Positions 50,851 through 60,553 of a stretch of 64,000 nucleotides of DNA are shown here, piece after piece. Position numbers and translations under genes: made by a program. The notes beneath the pieces were generated by a model. The model had not been told where the DNA came from, made no database searches, and saw nothing but the letters and a program-made list of their open reading frames with translations. The DNA is taken from NCBI GenBank assembly GCA_028713125.1, contig JAQTOU010000006.1, positions 62,001 through 126,000 on the forward strand, given 5' to 3'. Position 1 is the first letter of the stretch. Each line of letters begins with the position of its first letter. The DNA is from Elusimicrobiales bacterium (lineage in GTDB: Bacteria > Elusimicrobiota > Elusimicrobia > Elusimicrobiales > UBA9959).

Positions 50851-52779
50851 TTATTTCGGCGCCGCTGGCGCGGCGCCGGTGACTATTTCGGAGAGGTCGC
50901 GGACTTCCACGCCCGTTGCCCCGAGGTCTTTGATCCCGTCAGAGAGCATCTTCATGCAATAAGGGCAGGAAGTGGCTATTACGGAAGGCTTTGTTTCGAG
51001 CAATTGTTTCACCCTTGTGTGGTTGATCCTGGGTTCGCCTTCCTCGAGCCAGAACCGGCCGCCGCCGGCGCCGCAGCAGAAGCCTTTGGTTTTTGACCTT
51101 TCATGCTCGGAGACTTCAAGGCCGGGAACGCCCGCCAGGATATCGCGGCTGGGCTGGTAGACCGAGTTGACTCGCCCGAGGTAGCAGGAATCATGTATGA
51201 CGGCGCGGCCCTGCTCATTTCCCGCGGGTTTCAGCTTGCCGGCTTCCATCAGCTTCGCGATAAGCTCCGAGTGGTGCAGAACTTCGTAGTTGCCGCCGAA
51301 ATCCGGGTACTCGTTCTTGAAAGTGTTGTAGCAGTGCGGACAGGGCGTGATTATCTTTTTAACTTTCAGCTCTTTGAAAAGCTCGACGTTGGCTTCGATG
51401 AGCGCCTGGCCTACGGCCTCCTCGCCCAGCCGGCGGGCGGTCTCGCCGCAGCAGGTCTCGCTTTCGCCAAGCACGGCGAAGGAGACGCCCTGCTCCTTGA
51501 GCAGCGCGGCCAGCGAGCGGCTGACTTTCTGCGCGCGGTCGTCGAAGGCGGAGTTGCAGCCGAGATAAAGCAGGTATTCCGCGTCCGGGGTATTCTCGAG
51601 CAGCGGTATGTCCAGGCCTTTGGCCCATTCCATCCGCTTCTCCGCGCCCATGCCCCAGGGGTTGCCGTTGGTCTGCATGCCTTTGAAGACGCGCTTGAGC
51701 TCGGGCGGGAACTTGCCTTTCATCAGGACTTCGCTGCGGCGCATCGAATTAAGGCGCTGGACGTGGGAGATGTTCAGCGGGCAGGCCTGTTCGCAGGCCT
51801 GGCAGGTAGTACAGTCCCAGATCTCCTGCGGGGTGACGACGTCCGGAACCATGTCTTTGGAGGGCTCTTTTGTCTTGTCGCCGGAAAGCAGGCGGGCGGC
51901 TTCATCGTCCACGAGGAAATGCTTCTGCTTGTTTATCACGTCTCGGGGGGAGAGCTTTTTGTTCGTGCTCGCGGCGGGGCACATATCGGTGCATCTTCCG
52001 CACTCGGTGCAGGTATAGAGGTCCAGCGCCTCTTTCCAGGTCAAATTCTCTATATTCGGCGTGCCGTAGGTCTCCACCGATTCGTCTTCCAGCGGCAGCT
52101 TCGTGAGCCGACCGCTGCGGTGCAGCGGGCGCAGGTAAACGTTGAAGATCGCCGAGATGATGTGCATGTGCTTGCCGGAGGGCAGGTAGACCAGGAAGAC
52201 CAGAATGCCCAGGCAATGAAGAATGAACGCCGTGTGGCCGGCGAGCGGCGACGAGGCCCCGCGGAGCCCGGCCTCGAAGATCATATCGGTCACCATGAGG
52301 CCGAGTATCATCAGCAGTACGAACAGGGCGTCGGGGGTGTTAAGCAGCCGGGGGATCTTGAGGATATATCTGCGCACCAGGGCGTAAATTACCATCACGG
52401 TCACCAGGGTGACGGCGGCGTCCTTGAGCAGGGCGAAACCATGGCCGGCGAAAGTATCGGGGCCCAGGCCGGGCAGGAAAAAATCGAAGCCGTAGAAAGC
52501 CATCCCGAACATCGTGATGGTGCGGAGAGACAGGATGCAGAAGCCCCAGAAAATGAAAGCGTGCATCAAGCCGGGCTTGAAGTCCTGGAAAAGCTTCTTC
52601 TGCTCCAGGAAGATGGTCAGGACTTCTTTCAGACGCGTGCCGTGTTCGGCGATCGGGTCCGGCACGGGCGAGCAGGCTTTGAGGAGGCGGTATTTGAGGT
52701 ATACGGCCCGGAAGAAGAAGACCAGGGCCGTCGGTATGGCGGCCCCTATGATGAAACCTTCGGTTATATTCCAGTTCAT
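50851..52779 (-). CDS. Membrane FeS oxidoreductase, EMO-like (ETF:quinone oxidoreductase candidate)
   Basis: N-terminal TM heme-b-like domain, CTECGRCTDMCP and CTTCQACEQACP clusters, two CCG domains (CCGETARR, CCGAGGGRFW). Confidence 0.8.
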   Translation of the reverse strand: MNWNITEGFIIGAAIPTALVFFFRAVYLKYRLLKACSPVPDPIAEHGTRLKEVLTIFLEQKKLFQDFKPGLMHAFIFWGFCILSLRTITMFGMAFYGFDFFLPGLGPDTFAGHGFALLKDAAVTLVTVMVIYALVRRYILKIPRLLNTPDALFVLLMILGLMVTDMIFEAGLRGASSPLAGHTAFILHCLGILVFLVYLPSGKHMHIISAIFNVYLRPLHRSGRLTKLPLEDESVETYGTPNIENLTWKEALDLYTCTECGRCTDMCPAASTNKKLSPRDVINKQKHFLVDDEAARLLSGDKTKEPSKDMVPDVVTPQEIWDCTTCQACEQACPLNISHVQRLNSMRRSEVLMKGKFPPELKRVFKGMQTNGNPWGMGAEKRMEWAKGLDIPLLENTPDAEYLLYLGCNSAFDDRAQKVSRSLAALLKEQGVSFAVLGESETCCGETARRLGEEAVGQALIEANVELFKELKVKKIITPCPHCYNTFKNEYPDFGGNYEVLHHSELIAKLMEAGKLKPAGNEQGRAVIHDSCYLGRVNSVYQPSRDILAGVPGLEVSEHERSKTKGFCCGAGGGRFWLEEGEPRINHTRVKQLLETKPSVIATSCPYCMKMLSDGIKDLGATGVEVRDLSEIVTGAAPAAPK

Positions 52780-52848
52780 AAATTAAAAGGAACCGGGGAA
52801 GAGCTCCCTTGAACTCCTTCCCTGCTCTCCGCACGCTGCCGCCGGTCC

Positions 52849-54102
52849 TTATTTCGCGTCGGCGGGGCGGCGGTAGACTATCGCCACTACGGTCCTGTCA
52901 TTTCCGCCCATGCTTATCGATAAAGCGTAGGGGCGGCTTTCGGGGATCTCGATCTGCCAGGCGCCGGCCTTGCCGGTAAGCTGTTCCCAGATCGTTATGG
53001 CCTGGCGTACGCCGGTAGCGCCGGTCGGGTGTCCCCAGCCTACAAGGCCGCCGGTGGTGTTAAAAGGTATCTTCCCGTTCCTTGCGGTATTGCCGGCGCT
53101 TACGAAGTCCGCGCCTTCGCCCTGTTTGGCCAGGCCTATGGCCTCCACCGAGAGGATGCCGGTGATGGTGAAGCAGTCATGGCACTCGACGGTCCCGAGG
53201 TCGGCAGCGGTTATACCGGCGGATTCCAGCGCCCTTCTTACGGCCTCGGCCGTGGTGTCGAGCCGCGTGAGGTCGGCGGGGGCCGCCGTCAGGTCGGCTT
53301 CCACCTGGCCGAAGCCCACGACTTCGATCGCGTCTTTTTTAGCTATGCCGGCTTTTTTCAGGCCTTCTTCCGAGAGCACGGCTATGGCGGCCGCGCCGTC
53401 GGAGACTTTGGAGCAGTCGTAAATAGTGAGGTTCTCCACGAAAGACTTCGGGTTAGGCTTGCACATCGCCGCCGCTTCCAGGTCCTCCTGCCTGTTCTGA
53501 TGCTCCTGCGCGGTGGGAACGAGCCTGGCGTTCTCGATGGCGTTCCTGTACCAGCGCGCCATGCCCTTGCGGGCGCGCTCGAGGCCGAATTTCTTGAAAT
53601 AGTCGCCGGCCCGGTCGCTGAACTTCCCCGGGAAAAAATAAGCGTGCCCGGTCTTGCGCTCTTTATACCAGCCGGCCCCGGCCAGGATATCCGCGCCGTA
53701 GACCGCTTTAACGGTGTTCTGCACTTCCACGCCTATGGTCAGAACGGTTTCCGCCGTTTCGGCCAGCACGGATTTGACAGCGGTGACCAGCGCCAGCCCG
53801 CCGGAGCAGCAGGCCCCTTCCACGCGGCAGCTTGGTTTCCATTTCAGACCTTCGTCGATGAAGGGGATCAGGCCGGCCAGGTTTCCCTGGTTATTGAACT
53901 TCGAGGCCATGAAATTGCCGATGACGCCCTCGTCGATATTGGCGGCGCCGCCCGCCATCTTAAGGGTGGCCTGCCCGGCTTCCTTGATATATTCTTCCAG
54001 GCCGGGCCTGGGCTTCTTGGGATTGAACTCCTTCCGCCCGCTGCCCAAAGATATGGTGTTGTAGCCGGCCGCCATGAATATCCGTCTTCTTAATTTTTTC
54101 AT
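52849..54102 (-). CDS. Thiolase family protein (SCP-x/HDCF type)
   Basis: VEGACCSGGLALVTA, VECHDCFTITGILSVEAIGLA, GWGHPTGATGVRQ. Confidence 0.82.
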   Translation of the reverse strand: MKKLRRRIFMAAGYNTISLGSGRKEFNPKKPRPGLEEYIKEAGQATLKMAGGAANIDEGVIGNFMASKFNNQGNLAGLIPFIDEGLKWKPSCRVEGACCSGGLALVTAVKSVLAETAETVLTIGVEVQNTVKAVYGADILAGAGWYKERKTGHAYFFPGKFSDRAGDYFKKFGLERARKGMARWYRNAIENARLVPTAQEHQNRQEDLEAAAMCKPNPKSFVENLTIYDCSKVSDGAAAIAVLSEEGLKKAGIAKKDAIEVVGFGQVEADLTAAPADLTRLDTTAEAVRRALESAGITAADLGTVECHDCFTITGILSVEAIGLAKQGEGADFVSAGNTARNGKIPFNTTGGLVGWGHPTGATGVRQAITIWEQLTGKAGAWQIEIPESRPYALSISMGGNDRTVVAIVYRRPADAK

Positions 54103-55451
54103 TTTACCATCTCTCTTTTAAAGTAATTGTTTATGGGTCCGTAAACGTGGTAGAAGCCGGAAAGGAGCACCGTGTTCACGTCCTCTTCTTTCTGGGCCAC
54201 TTTATCCGAAACGAGCTTAAGGCCGATCTCGCGGGAGCGCTCGCCGTAGCGCATGGCCAGGACGGCTCCCGGGGAGCTCATCGCGGCGAGCTTGGCAAAG
54301 AATTCCTCGAGCGCGGCTTCTTTCTTCGGATGTTTTACCGCCGACTTCCAGCTGAGTGCCGGCTGCGGGAGCGGGCCCATCTTCGCGTCGCAGGCGGCCT
54401 GGAAGGAAGCGACCGGGACATACTGCTTCGCTTCAGGGTCATAGATAGCGGCGGGGCGGTTCTTCTCGTACTTGAAGAAGCCGTCCTTCTGCGAGCCGTC
54501 TGAGAACTGGCCGCCCTTCACTCCGGCGGCTATCAGCCTGTCCAGCAGCGGGCTATGGATGGTCTCGCCGGGGAAACGCTCGGCCATCACGCTCATGATG
54601 TACTGGCAGACGTCGAGCCCGACATAGTCGATCAGCTGGAAAATGCCCATCGGGCGGATCAGGAAATCCTGGGTGGCCCTGTTCACCATGTAGACGGCTT
54701 CCGCGAAAGGCATTTCTTTTGAAAGGCGTTCCGCCTCCGCGATGCCGTGCAGCGCGTCGCGCATGAAATGGCCGTTGCCGATGAACCCGGCGAAGTCGTT
54801 GGAGGGCACTACGATCTTCCTCAGGTTCTTGGAGTAAGCGAGAGCGAATTCCACAAGCTCGTCCTTCGTGGAGGCGGCCCGGATAAGCTCCACCAGTTTC
54901 TGGATGGCGGGGGGGTTGTAGAAGTGGACGCCGAGCAGGCGGCCGCCCAGGCCGGCCTTCTCGTCCAGCTCGTGCACCGGGATTGAGGAGGTGTTGGTGA
55001 AGAACCAGGGCGCGTTCGCGCTGTTCTTGTTTATCTGGGAAAGCAGCTTTATCTTCAGCGCGGGGTTCTCTATAACGGCCTCGAAGACCAGGCCTGAAGC
55101 GTAGGCCGATTCGAGCACGACGGTGGGACGCACGATGGCGCAGACGTCGGCCACATAGCGGTCCACTATGTCCTTATTGTCTATGAGGTCGGCGTTATTC
55201 TCGTAGACTTTGCGCAGCTGCACTATTTTCTTTTCGGCGGCTTTCTGGACCTGTACCTTCAGGTACTTCATGAGCCCGTCCAGGGCCTTGTTGGAGACGT
55301 CGACGGCGTTCAGCACGAACTGCCTGTCCTTGTTCTCCGGTTTCAGGCTGAGGTCGGCCATCTCCATTGCGGTAAGCAGCAGAATTCCGCTGCCCATTTT
55401 CCCGGACGCGCCGAGCACGGTAACGTTCTCAAGTCTTTCAGCGTAGTTCAT
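54099..55451 (-). CDS. 3-hydroxyacyl-CoA dehydrogenase
   Basis: VTVLGASGKMGSGILL, GVHFYNPPAIQKLVELI, FAGFIGNGHFMRDAL. Confidence 0.85.
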   Translation of the reverse strand: MNYAERLENVTVLGASGKMGSGILLLTAMEMADLSLKPENKDRQFVLNAVDVSNKALDGLMKYLKVQVQKAAEKKIVQLRKVYENNADLIDNKDIVDRYVADVCAIVRPTVVLESAYASGLVFEAVIENPALKIKLLSQINKNSANAPWFFTNTSSIPVHELDEKAGLGGRLLGVHFYNPPAIQKLVELIRAASTKDELVEFALAYSKNLRKIVVPSNDFAGFIGNGHFMRDALHGIAEAERLSKEMPFAEAVYMVNRATQDFLIRPMGIFQLIDYVGLDVCQYIMSVMAERFPGETIHSPLLDRLIAAGVKGGQFSDGSQKDGFFKYEKNRPAAIYDPEAKQYVPVASFQAACDAKMGPLPQPALSWKSAVKHPKKEAALEEFFAKLAAMSSPGAVLAMRYGERSREIGLKLVSDKVAQKEEDVNTVLLSGFYHVYGPINNYFKREMVK

Positions 55452-56233
55452 ATCGCTTTCTCCATGGTCCAGTTCGGTTTGCGTTTTTCGAGGAACGCTT
55501 TCATGCCCTCGGTCCCTTCATTGCCGAAAAGGGTCCCGAATTCTCCGGCTTCCAGGTCGCAGCCTTTTTCGAAGCCGCTCAGCAGGCCGGCGCGCGCGAG
55601 CTTCTTAGCTTTGCGGACGGCCTTGGGGCCTTTCGACGCTATTTTCTGCGCGAGTTTGATCACTTCCGGCATAAGCTGGTCGGGTTCCACTACTTTCTGG
55701 ACCAGTCCCATGCGCAGCGCTTCTTCGGCGGAGATAAGGTCGCCGGTGAGCAGCATGTAAAGCGCGTTGCCCAGCCCGGCCTGGCGGGGGAGCCGCTGGG
55801 TTCCGGCGTAGCCGGGCACGAGGCCGAGGTTCACTTCGGGCTGGCCGAACTTCGCGGCGGAGCTGGCTATCCTGATATCGCAGGCCATCGCCAGCTCGCA
55901 GCCGCCGCCCAGCGCGAAGCCGTTCACGGCGGCGATCACGGGTATTTCAAGGTTTTCAAAGCTGTTGAAGGTGGCCTGCCCGGCCTTCGAGAAAGCCGAG
56001 CCTTCGGCGGAATTCATCCCGACCATCTCGGCTATGTCGGCGCCGGCGACGAAAGCTTTCCCTTCGCCGGTGATGACCAAAGCTTTCAGCTCCGGCCTGC
56101 GGGCCACGGAGGCGATAAGGTCGTCCATTTCTTTGAAGAAAAGGGAGTTGAGGGCGTTGAGGGCTTTTGGTCTGCTGAGGGTGACGGTAAGTATGCCGTC
56201 GGCTTCCGCGGTCTTCAAGATCTGATAATCCAT
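55448..56233 (-). CDS. Enoyl-CoA hydratase
   Basis: AVNGFALGGGCELAMACDIRIASSAAKFGQPEVNLGLVPGYAGTQRLPR; start refined from 56341 to MDYQILK. Confidence 0.92.
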   Translation of the reverse strand: MDYQILKTAEADGILTVTLSRPKALNALNSLFFKEMDDLIASVARRPELKALVITGEGKAFVAGADIAEMVGMNSAEGSAFSKAGQATFNSFENLEIPVIAAVNGFALGGGCELAMACDIRIASSAAKFGQPEVNLGLVPGYAGTQRLPRQAGLGNALYMLLTGDLISAEEALRMGLVQKVVEPDQLMPEVIKLAQKIASKGPKAVRKAKKLARAGLLSGFEKGCDLEAGEFGTLFGNEGTEGMKAFLEKRKPNWTMEKAI

Positions 56234-56451
56234 CAGTGGGCCTCCTGGATAAGTACGAGTTAGAATGGGTTGCCTGAGTTCGGCTTCCGGGCGTCGCGGG
56301 GACCGGAACGCAAAACACGTTCGGGCACACCGTGCCCTCACTCGGTATTCGCCCTCCGCGCTTATGCAAGCGTCGGGCTCAACGACGGTTTTGCTAACCC
56401 GGTCCCTGCGCCGTCCGGAAGGCGCGCTTAGGGGAATTACAGAAAGAACAT

Positions 56452-57417
56452 TTATTTAACTACTTTCAGCAGCTCCTCTTTAAGTACGGGCACTACCTTG
56501 AAGAGGTCCCCTACTATCGCGAAATCGGCTTTTTCCATTATGGGCGCGTCGGGGTCGGTGTTAACGGCGATGATGAACTTGGAGGTTCCCATGCCGGCGA
56601 AATGCTGGGTTGAGCCGGAGATCCCGCAGGCGATATAAAGGACGGGCGAGACGACTTTGCCGGTCTGGCCTACCTGGTGGGAATATTCTATCCAGCCTTC
56701 GTCCACGGCCACGCGGGAAGCGCCAACGGCGCCGCCGAGGGTTTTGGCCAGGTCCTCTATGACCTTGAAGCCGGCCGCCCCGCCGGTGCCGCGGCCGCCG
56801 GAGACTATTATCGTGGCTTCAGCCACGTCCATCACGCCTTCGGCGGCTTTGATAGCCTTCAGGACCTGGGCGCGGATGGCCGCGGTTTCCGCGGAAAGGG
56901 GGATGATCTCGGGCGAAGCGGCGGGCTTCTCCGTTACGGGGAAGACATTGGGGCGGAGGGAGATAACCTTCTTATCGGCGGTCAGCTCCACGTCGGCCAG
57001 GAGCTTGCCGGAATAGACCGGGCGGACGACCGTCAGGGGCTTGGCGTCGTATTTTATCTCGGTCACGTCTATCGCCAGCGCGGCGTCCAGCTTCGCGGCG
57101 AGGCAGGCCGAGAGGTCCCGGCCCAGGGCCGTAGCGCCGGTCAGGAAAACGTCGGCGCCGCACTGCTCGCCGGCGGCGGCGAGCGCGTCGGCGTAGGCTT
57201 CGCCGGAGTATTTCTCGAAAGCGGGCCCGTCGGCGGCGTAGATCTTCGAAAAACCCATGTTCCCCAGCTCGGGGAGCAGGTCTTTGCCGTTGAAAAGCAC
57301 GGCGCAGAGCGGGGCGTTCTGCGCCGCGGCCAGCTTCGCGCCGGCGCTCGCGGCTTCGCGCGTTACCTTCCTGATCTTGCCTTCCGAAGTTTCTATCCAG
57401 ACGAGGACACCAGCCAT
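56452..57417 (-). CDS. etfA: Electron transfer flavoprotein alpha subunit
   Basis: VSGGRGTGG, DEGWIEYSHQVGQTGKVVSPVLYIACGISGSTQH, INTDPDAPI-type C-terminus. Confidence 0.95.
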   Translation of the reverse strand: MAGVLVWIETSEGKIRKVTREAASAGAKLAAAQNAPLCAVLFNGKDLLPELGNMGFSKIYAADGPAFEKYSGEAYADALAAAGEQCGADVFLTGATALGRDLSACLAAKLDAALAIDVTEIKYDAKPLTVVRPVYSGKLLADVELTADKKVISLRPNVFPVTEKPAASPEIIPLSAETAAIRAQVLKAIKAAEGVMDVAEATIIVSGGRGTGGAAGFKVIEDLAKTLGGAVGASRVAVDEGWIEYSHQVGQTGKVVSPVLYIACGISGSTQHFAGMGTSKFIIAVNTDPDAPIMEKADFAIVGDLFKVVPVLKEELLKVVK

Positions 57418-57436
57418 AGTTAGCTCCTTAAAAGGT

Positions 57437-58210
57437 TTAAATTACTTTCGCCGTGCCTGAAAGCCAGGCCAGGCATTTTCCCGTGACTTCTTCGGGGGTT
57501 CCGGTTATCTTGACGCCCGCGGCCCTGGCCTGGGGCAGGCGCAGCGCGGTGACGCGGCTTTTGGGCGCGGCGGCCGTGAGGCCGAGCTCCGCCAGCGTCA
57601 TCTTCTTAATTTCTTTGTTCTTCGCGCGTTTGATGGCGATAAGAGTGGGGTAGCGGGGCTCGTTGAGCCCTTTCTGGCAGGAGATGGCGGCGGGGAGAGT
57701 GGTCTCTATTTCCAGGGAGCCGCCTTCGATGTCGCGGACCACCACGGCCTTGTCTCCGGTTACCTCTATCTTGCTCGCGGCCAGCACGTGCGGCATCCCC
57801 AGCTTGCGGGCCACCACCGCGGCGGCGGCGTCGTTCTGATTGTCTATCATCTCGCGGCCGCTGAGGATCAGGCGGGGGGAGAGGGTTTTTAAAGCGGCGG
57901 CGAGGATCGCGCCCTGCGTAACGATATCGGCTTCCACCGCGGCCGGTTCGGAGATGAGGATGGCGCGCTCCATGCCCATGGCCATCGCCATGCGGATGGC
58001 GTTCTCGGCGCGGTCCGGCCCTATGCAGACCCCGACCACTTCTCCGCCGTCTTTTTCGGTGATCTTCAGGGCTTCCTCCACGGCGAACTCGTCGTAGGGA
58101 TTAAGGATGAACTTCACGCCCTCTTCGACGATGCCGCCGGGGACGGCGGGGTTCGGCTTTACGACCGCTTCGGTGTCGGGGACCTGCTGCAAAATTACAG
58201 CTACGTTCAT
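57437..58210 (-). CDS. etfB: Electron transfer flavoprotein beta subunit
   Basis: ILNPYDEFAVEEALKI, SGREMIDNQNDAAAAVVARKLGMPHV. Confidence 0.95.
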   Translation of the reverse strand: MNVAVILQQVPDTEAVVKPNPAVPGGIVEEGVKFILNPYDEFAVEEALKITEKDGGEVVGVCIGPDRAENAIRMAMAMGMERAILISEPAAVEADIVTQGAILAAALKTLSPRLILSGREMIDNQNDAAAAVVARKLGMPHVLAASKIEVTGDKAVVVRDIEGGSLEIETTLPAAISCQKGLNEPRYPTLIAIKRAKNKEIKKMTLAELGLTAAAPKSRVTALRLPQARAAGVKITGTPEEVTGKCLAWLSGTAKVI

Positions 58211-58211
58211 T

Positions 58212-59357
58212 TTATTCTCCTAAGACGCTGCGGGCTATGACGCACTTCTGTATTTCGGAAGTGCCTTCGTAGATCTCGGTGATCCGCTGGTCCCTGTAGA
58301 GGCGCTCTATCTTGTATTCCTTCATGAAGCCGTAGCCGCCGTGGACCTGCAGCGCCTTATGGCAGACCCGGTGGGCCATTTCTGAGGCGTAGAGCTTTAT
58401 CATGGCCGCTTCTTTGGTGTATTTCCCGGAGTGGGATTCTTTCATCCAGGCCACGCGGTAGAGCATGGTCTTGGCCACTTCCACTTCGGTGGCCATGTCG
58501 GCGATCATGAACTGTATGCCTTCCAGCTCGGAAATGGGCCGCCCGAACTGGACCCTTTCCTTGGAGTAGCGGACGGCTTCCTCGAGCGCCGCTTCGGCGA
58601 TGCCCACGGCCTGCGCGGCTATGCCGATGCGCCCGCCGTCGAGGGTGGTGAGGGCTATTTTCAGGCCCTTGTTCTCCTCTCCCAGGAGGGAGGCGGCCGG
58701 TACGCGGCAATTGTCGAAGACCATTTCGGTGGTGCTCGACGACCTTATGCCCATCTTGTTCTCGTGTTTGCCCACCTTGAAGCCGGGGATATCCTTGGTG
58801 AGGAGGAAGGCGGAAATGCCTTTGGAGCCCTTTTCCTTGCAGGTCTGGGCGAACACGACCATCACGTCGGCGATGCCGCCGTTGGTGGTGAAATTCTTGG
58901 TCCCGGAGATGACGAAATGGTCGCCGTCCCTGGTGGCGGAGGTCCTCAGGGACCCTGGATCGCTGCCGGAGTTCGCCTCGGTCAGGGTAAAGCAGCCGAT
59001 CCACTCGCCGGAGGCCAGTTTGGGCAGGAATTTCTTTTTCTGCTCGTCCGTTCCGAAAGTGAGGATAGCGTCGTTGACCAGGGAGTTCTGCACCGAGACT
59101 GCCACGGAGGTTCCCGCGTCGGCCTTGCTGAACTCTATCATGGAAGCGGCGTAAGCGACGGCGCCGGCATTGGACCCGTCGTACTCCTCGGGCAGCGTCA
59201 TGCTAAGATAGCCCAGCCTGCCCAGTTCCTTCAAAGCCTTTATATTGACTTCAGCCTTCTCGTCCAGCTCGGCGGCGAAAGGCGCCAGCTTTTCTTTGGC
59301 GAAGCGGCGGGCCCCGTCAATGACCATCTTCTGCTCTTCATTGAACGTAAAATCCAT
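58212..59357 (-). CDS. Acyl-CoA dehydrogenase, short-chain type
   Basis: FTLTEANSGSDPGSLRTSA, LQVHGGYGFMKEYKIERLYRDQRITEIYEGTSEIQ. Confidence 0.92.
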   Translation of the reverse strand: MDFTFNEEQKMVIDGARRFAKEKLAPFAAELDEKAEVNIKALKELGRLGYLSMTLPEEYDGSNAGAVAYAASMIEFSKADAGTSVAVSVQNSLVNDAILTFGTDEQKKKFLPKLASGEWIGCFTLTEANSGSDPGSLRTSATRDGDHFVISGTKNFTTNGGIADVMVVFAQTCKEKGSKGISAFLLTKDIPGFKVGKHENKMGIRSSSTTEMVFDNCRVPAASLLGEENKGLKIALTTLDGGRIGIAAQAVGIAEAALEEAVRYSKERVQFGRPISELEGIQFMIADMATEVEVAKTMLYRVAWMKESHSGKYTKEAAMIKLYASEMAHRVCHKALQVHGGYGFMKEYKIERLYRDQRITEIYEGTSEIQKCVIARSVLGE

Positions 59358-59428
59358 TGTTGAATTCCTCCCAATGCTAGGTCTGCGGTAGATAAATGTT
59401 ACATAATAGCGCTAACTTTAATCAACTT

Positions 59429-59456
59429 TTGGCGAATAATAAAAAAGTTGTATAAT
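59429..59456 (+). promoter_or_regulatory. Candidate promoter TTGGCG-16 bp-TATAAT
   Basis: Perfect -10, upstream of tetraheme cytochrome gene. Confidence 0.5.
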
Positions 59457-59513
59457 AAAATGTGTATTAAAGCTGTTTTTTTCGGACCACAATACTATCA
59501 GGAGGAATAATTA

Positions 59514-59981
59514 ATGAAAATGATATCACTGCTGGGCTGTATGGTGTTCATGGGCGTAGCCGGGCTGGTTATGGCTCAGGACGCCGCCGCTCCCGCTACG
59601 GCTACGTACCTCGGCGCGGATAAATGCAAGATGTGCCATTCAAAGCAGCACGCTACCTGGACCAAGATGAAGCATTTCAAGGCGATAGAGTCCCTTACCG
59701 CCGAGGAACAGAAGAATCCCGAGTGCGTGAAATGCCACGTGACCGGTTTCGGCGAAGCCAGCGGCTTCGTCTCCATGGAAAAGACGCCTAATCTGGCCAA
59801 TGTGCAGTGCGAAGCCTGCCACGGCGCCGGCAGCCTCCACATGAAGGCTCCCATGGCCGACAAGAAAAAGACCATCAACGGCAAAGGCAAAGATTGCCGC
59901 GACTGCCACAGCCCCCACGTCGACGTGAACAGGGTTAAGGGCGGAACTGCTGAAGTGAAGAAAGAAGAGGCCGCGAAATAA
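59514..59981 (+). CDS. Tetraheme c-type cytochrome (c554-like)
   Basis: Signal peptide; four CxxCH motifs CKMCH, CVKCH, CEACH, CRDCH; SD aggagga. Confidence 0.9.
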   Translation: MKMISLLGCMVFMGVAGLVMAQDAAAPATATYLGADKCKMCHSKQHATWTKMKHFKAIESLTAEEQKNPECVKCHVTGFGEASGFVSMEKTPNLANVQCEACHGAGSLHMKAPMADKKKTINGKGKDCRDCHSPHVDVNRVKGGTAEVKKEEAAK

Positions 59982-59989
59982 AAGCCTTT

Positions 59990-60553
59990 TTGTACCCGGT
60001 GTTCCTTGACATAAAGGGGAAGCCATGCCTTGTGGTGGGCGGCGGCGAGGTAGCGTTCCGCAAAACGGAAACGCTTCTTAAGTCCGGCGCCACGCAAGTT
60101 AAGGTCGTGGCTCCCCTTTTACACCCGGGTTTCGCCAAACTCGGCGAAAAAGGGCGGATAAAGTTTTTCAGGCGGAAATTCAGGCTTTCGGACCTGAAAG
60201 GAGCGGCGATAGTCGTCTGCTCCACGGATTCCGAGGAAGTGAACGCCCTGGTGGGAGAAGCGGCGGTGAAGGGCGGGGCGTTGGTGAACGTGGTGGACAG
60301 GCCGGCCCTCTGCAATTTTATAGTTCCGGCGGTGCTCAGGAACGGCCCCTTGACCATAGCGGTCTCTACCGGCGGCGCCAGCCCGGCCCTGGCTAAAAAG
60401 ATACGCGTCCGCCTGCAGAAGACCTACGGCGGCGCTTTCGCGAAGAAAGTCGAAGCTTTACGGAAACTGCGCGTGAAGATGCTGGCGGAAAAAACGGCCA
60501 CAGCCAAACTGGCGGCCAAGCGGGCCTACTTCAGGCTTCTAAGGCAAATATGA
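59990..60553 (+). CDS. Precorrin-2 dehydrogenase / sirohydrochlorin ferrochelatase (Met8/CysG N-terminal type)
   Basis: YPVFLDIKGKPCLVVGGGEVAFRKTETLL, STGGASPALAKKIR; TTG start. Confidence 0.88.
   Translation: MYPVFLDIKGKPCLVVGGGEVAFRKTETLLKSGATQVKVVAPLLHPGFAKLGEKGRIKFFRRKFRLSDLKGAAIVVCSTDSEEVNALVGEAAVKGGALVNVVDRPALCNFIVPAVLRNGPLTIAVSTGGASPALAKKIRVRLQKTYGGAFAKKVEALRKLRVKMLAEKTATAKLAAKRAYFRLLRQI

Noticed and set aside
51103-52812. 569-aa plus-strand ORF
   Set aside because: Antisense to the EMO-like gene with intact FeS motifs.
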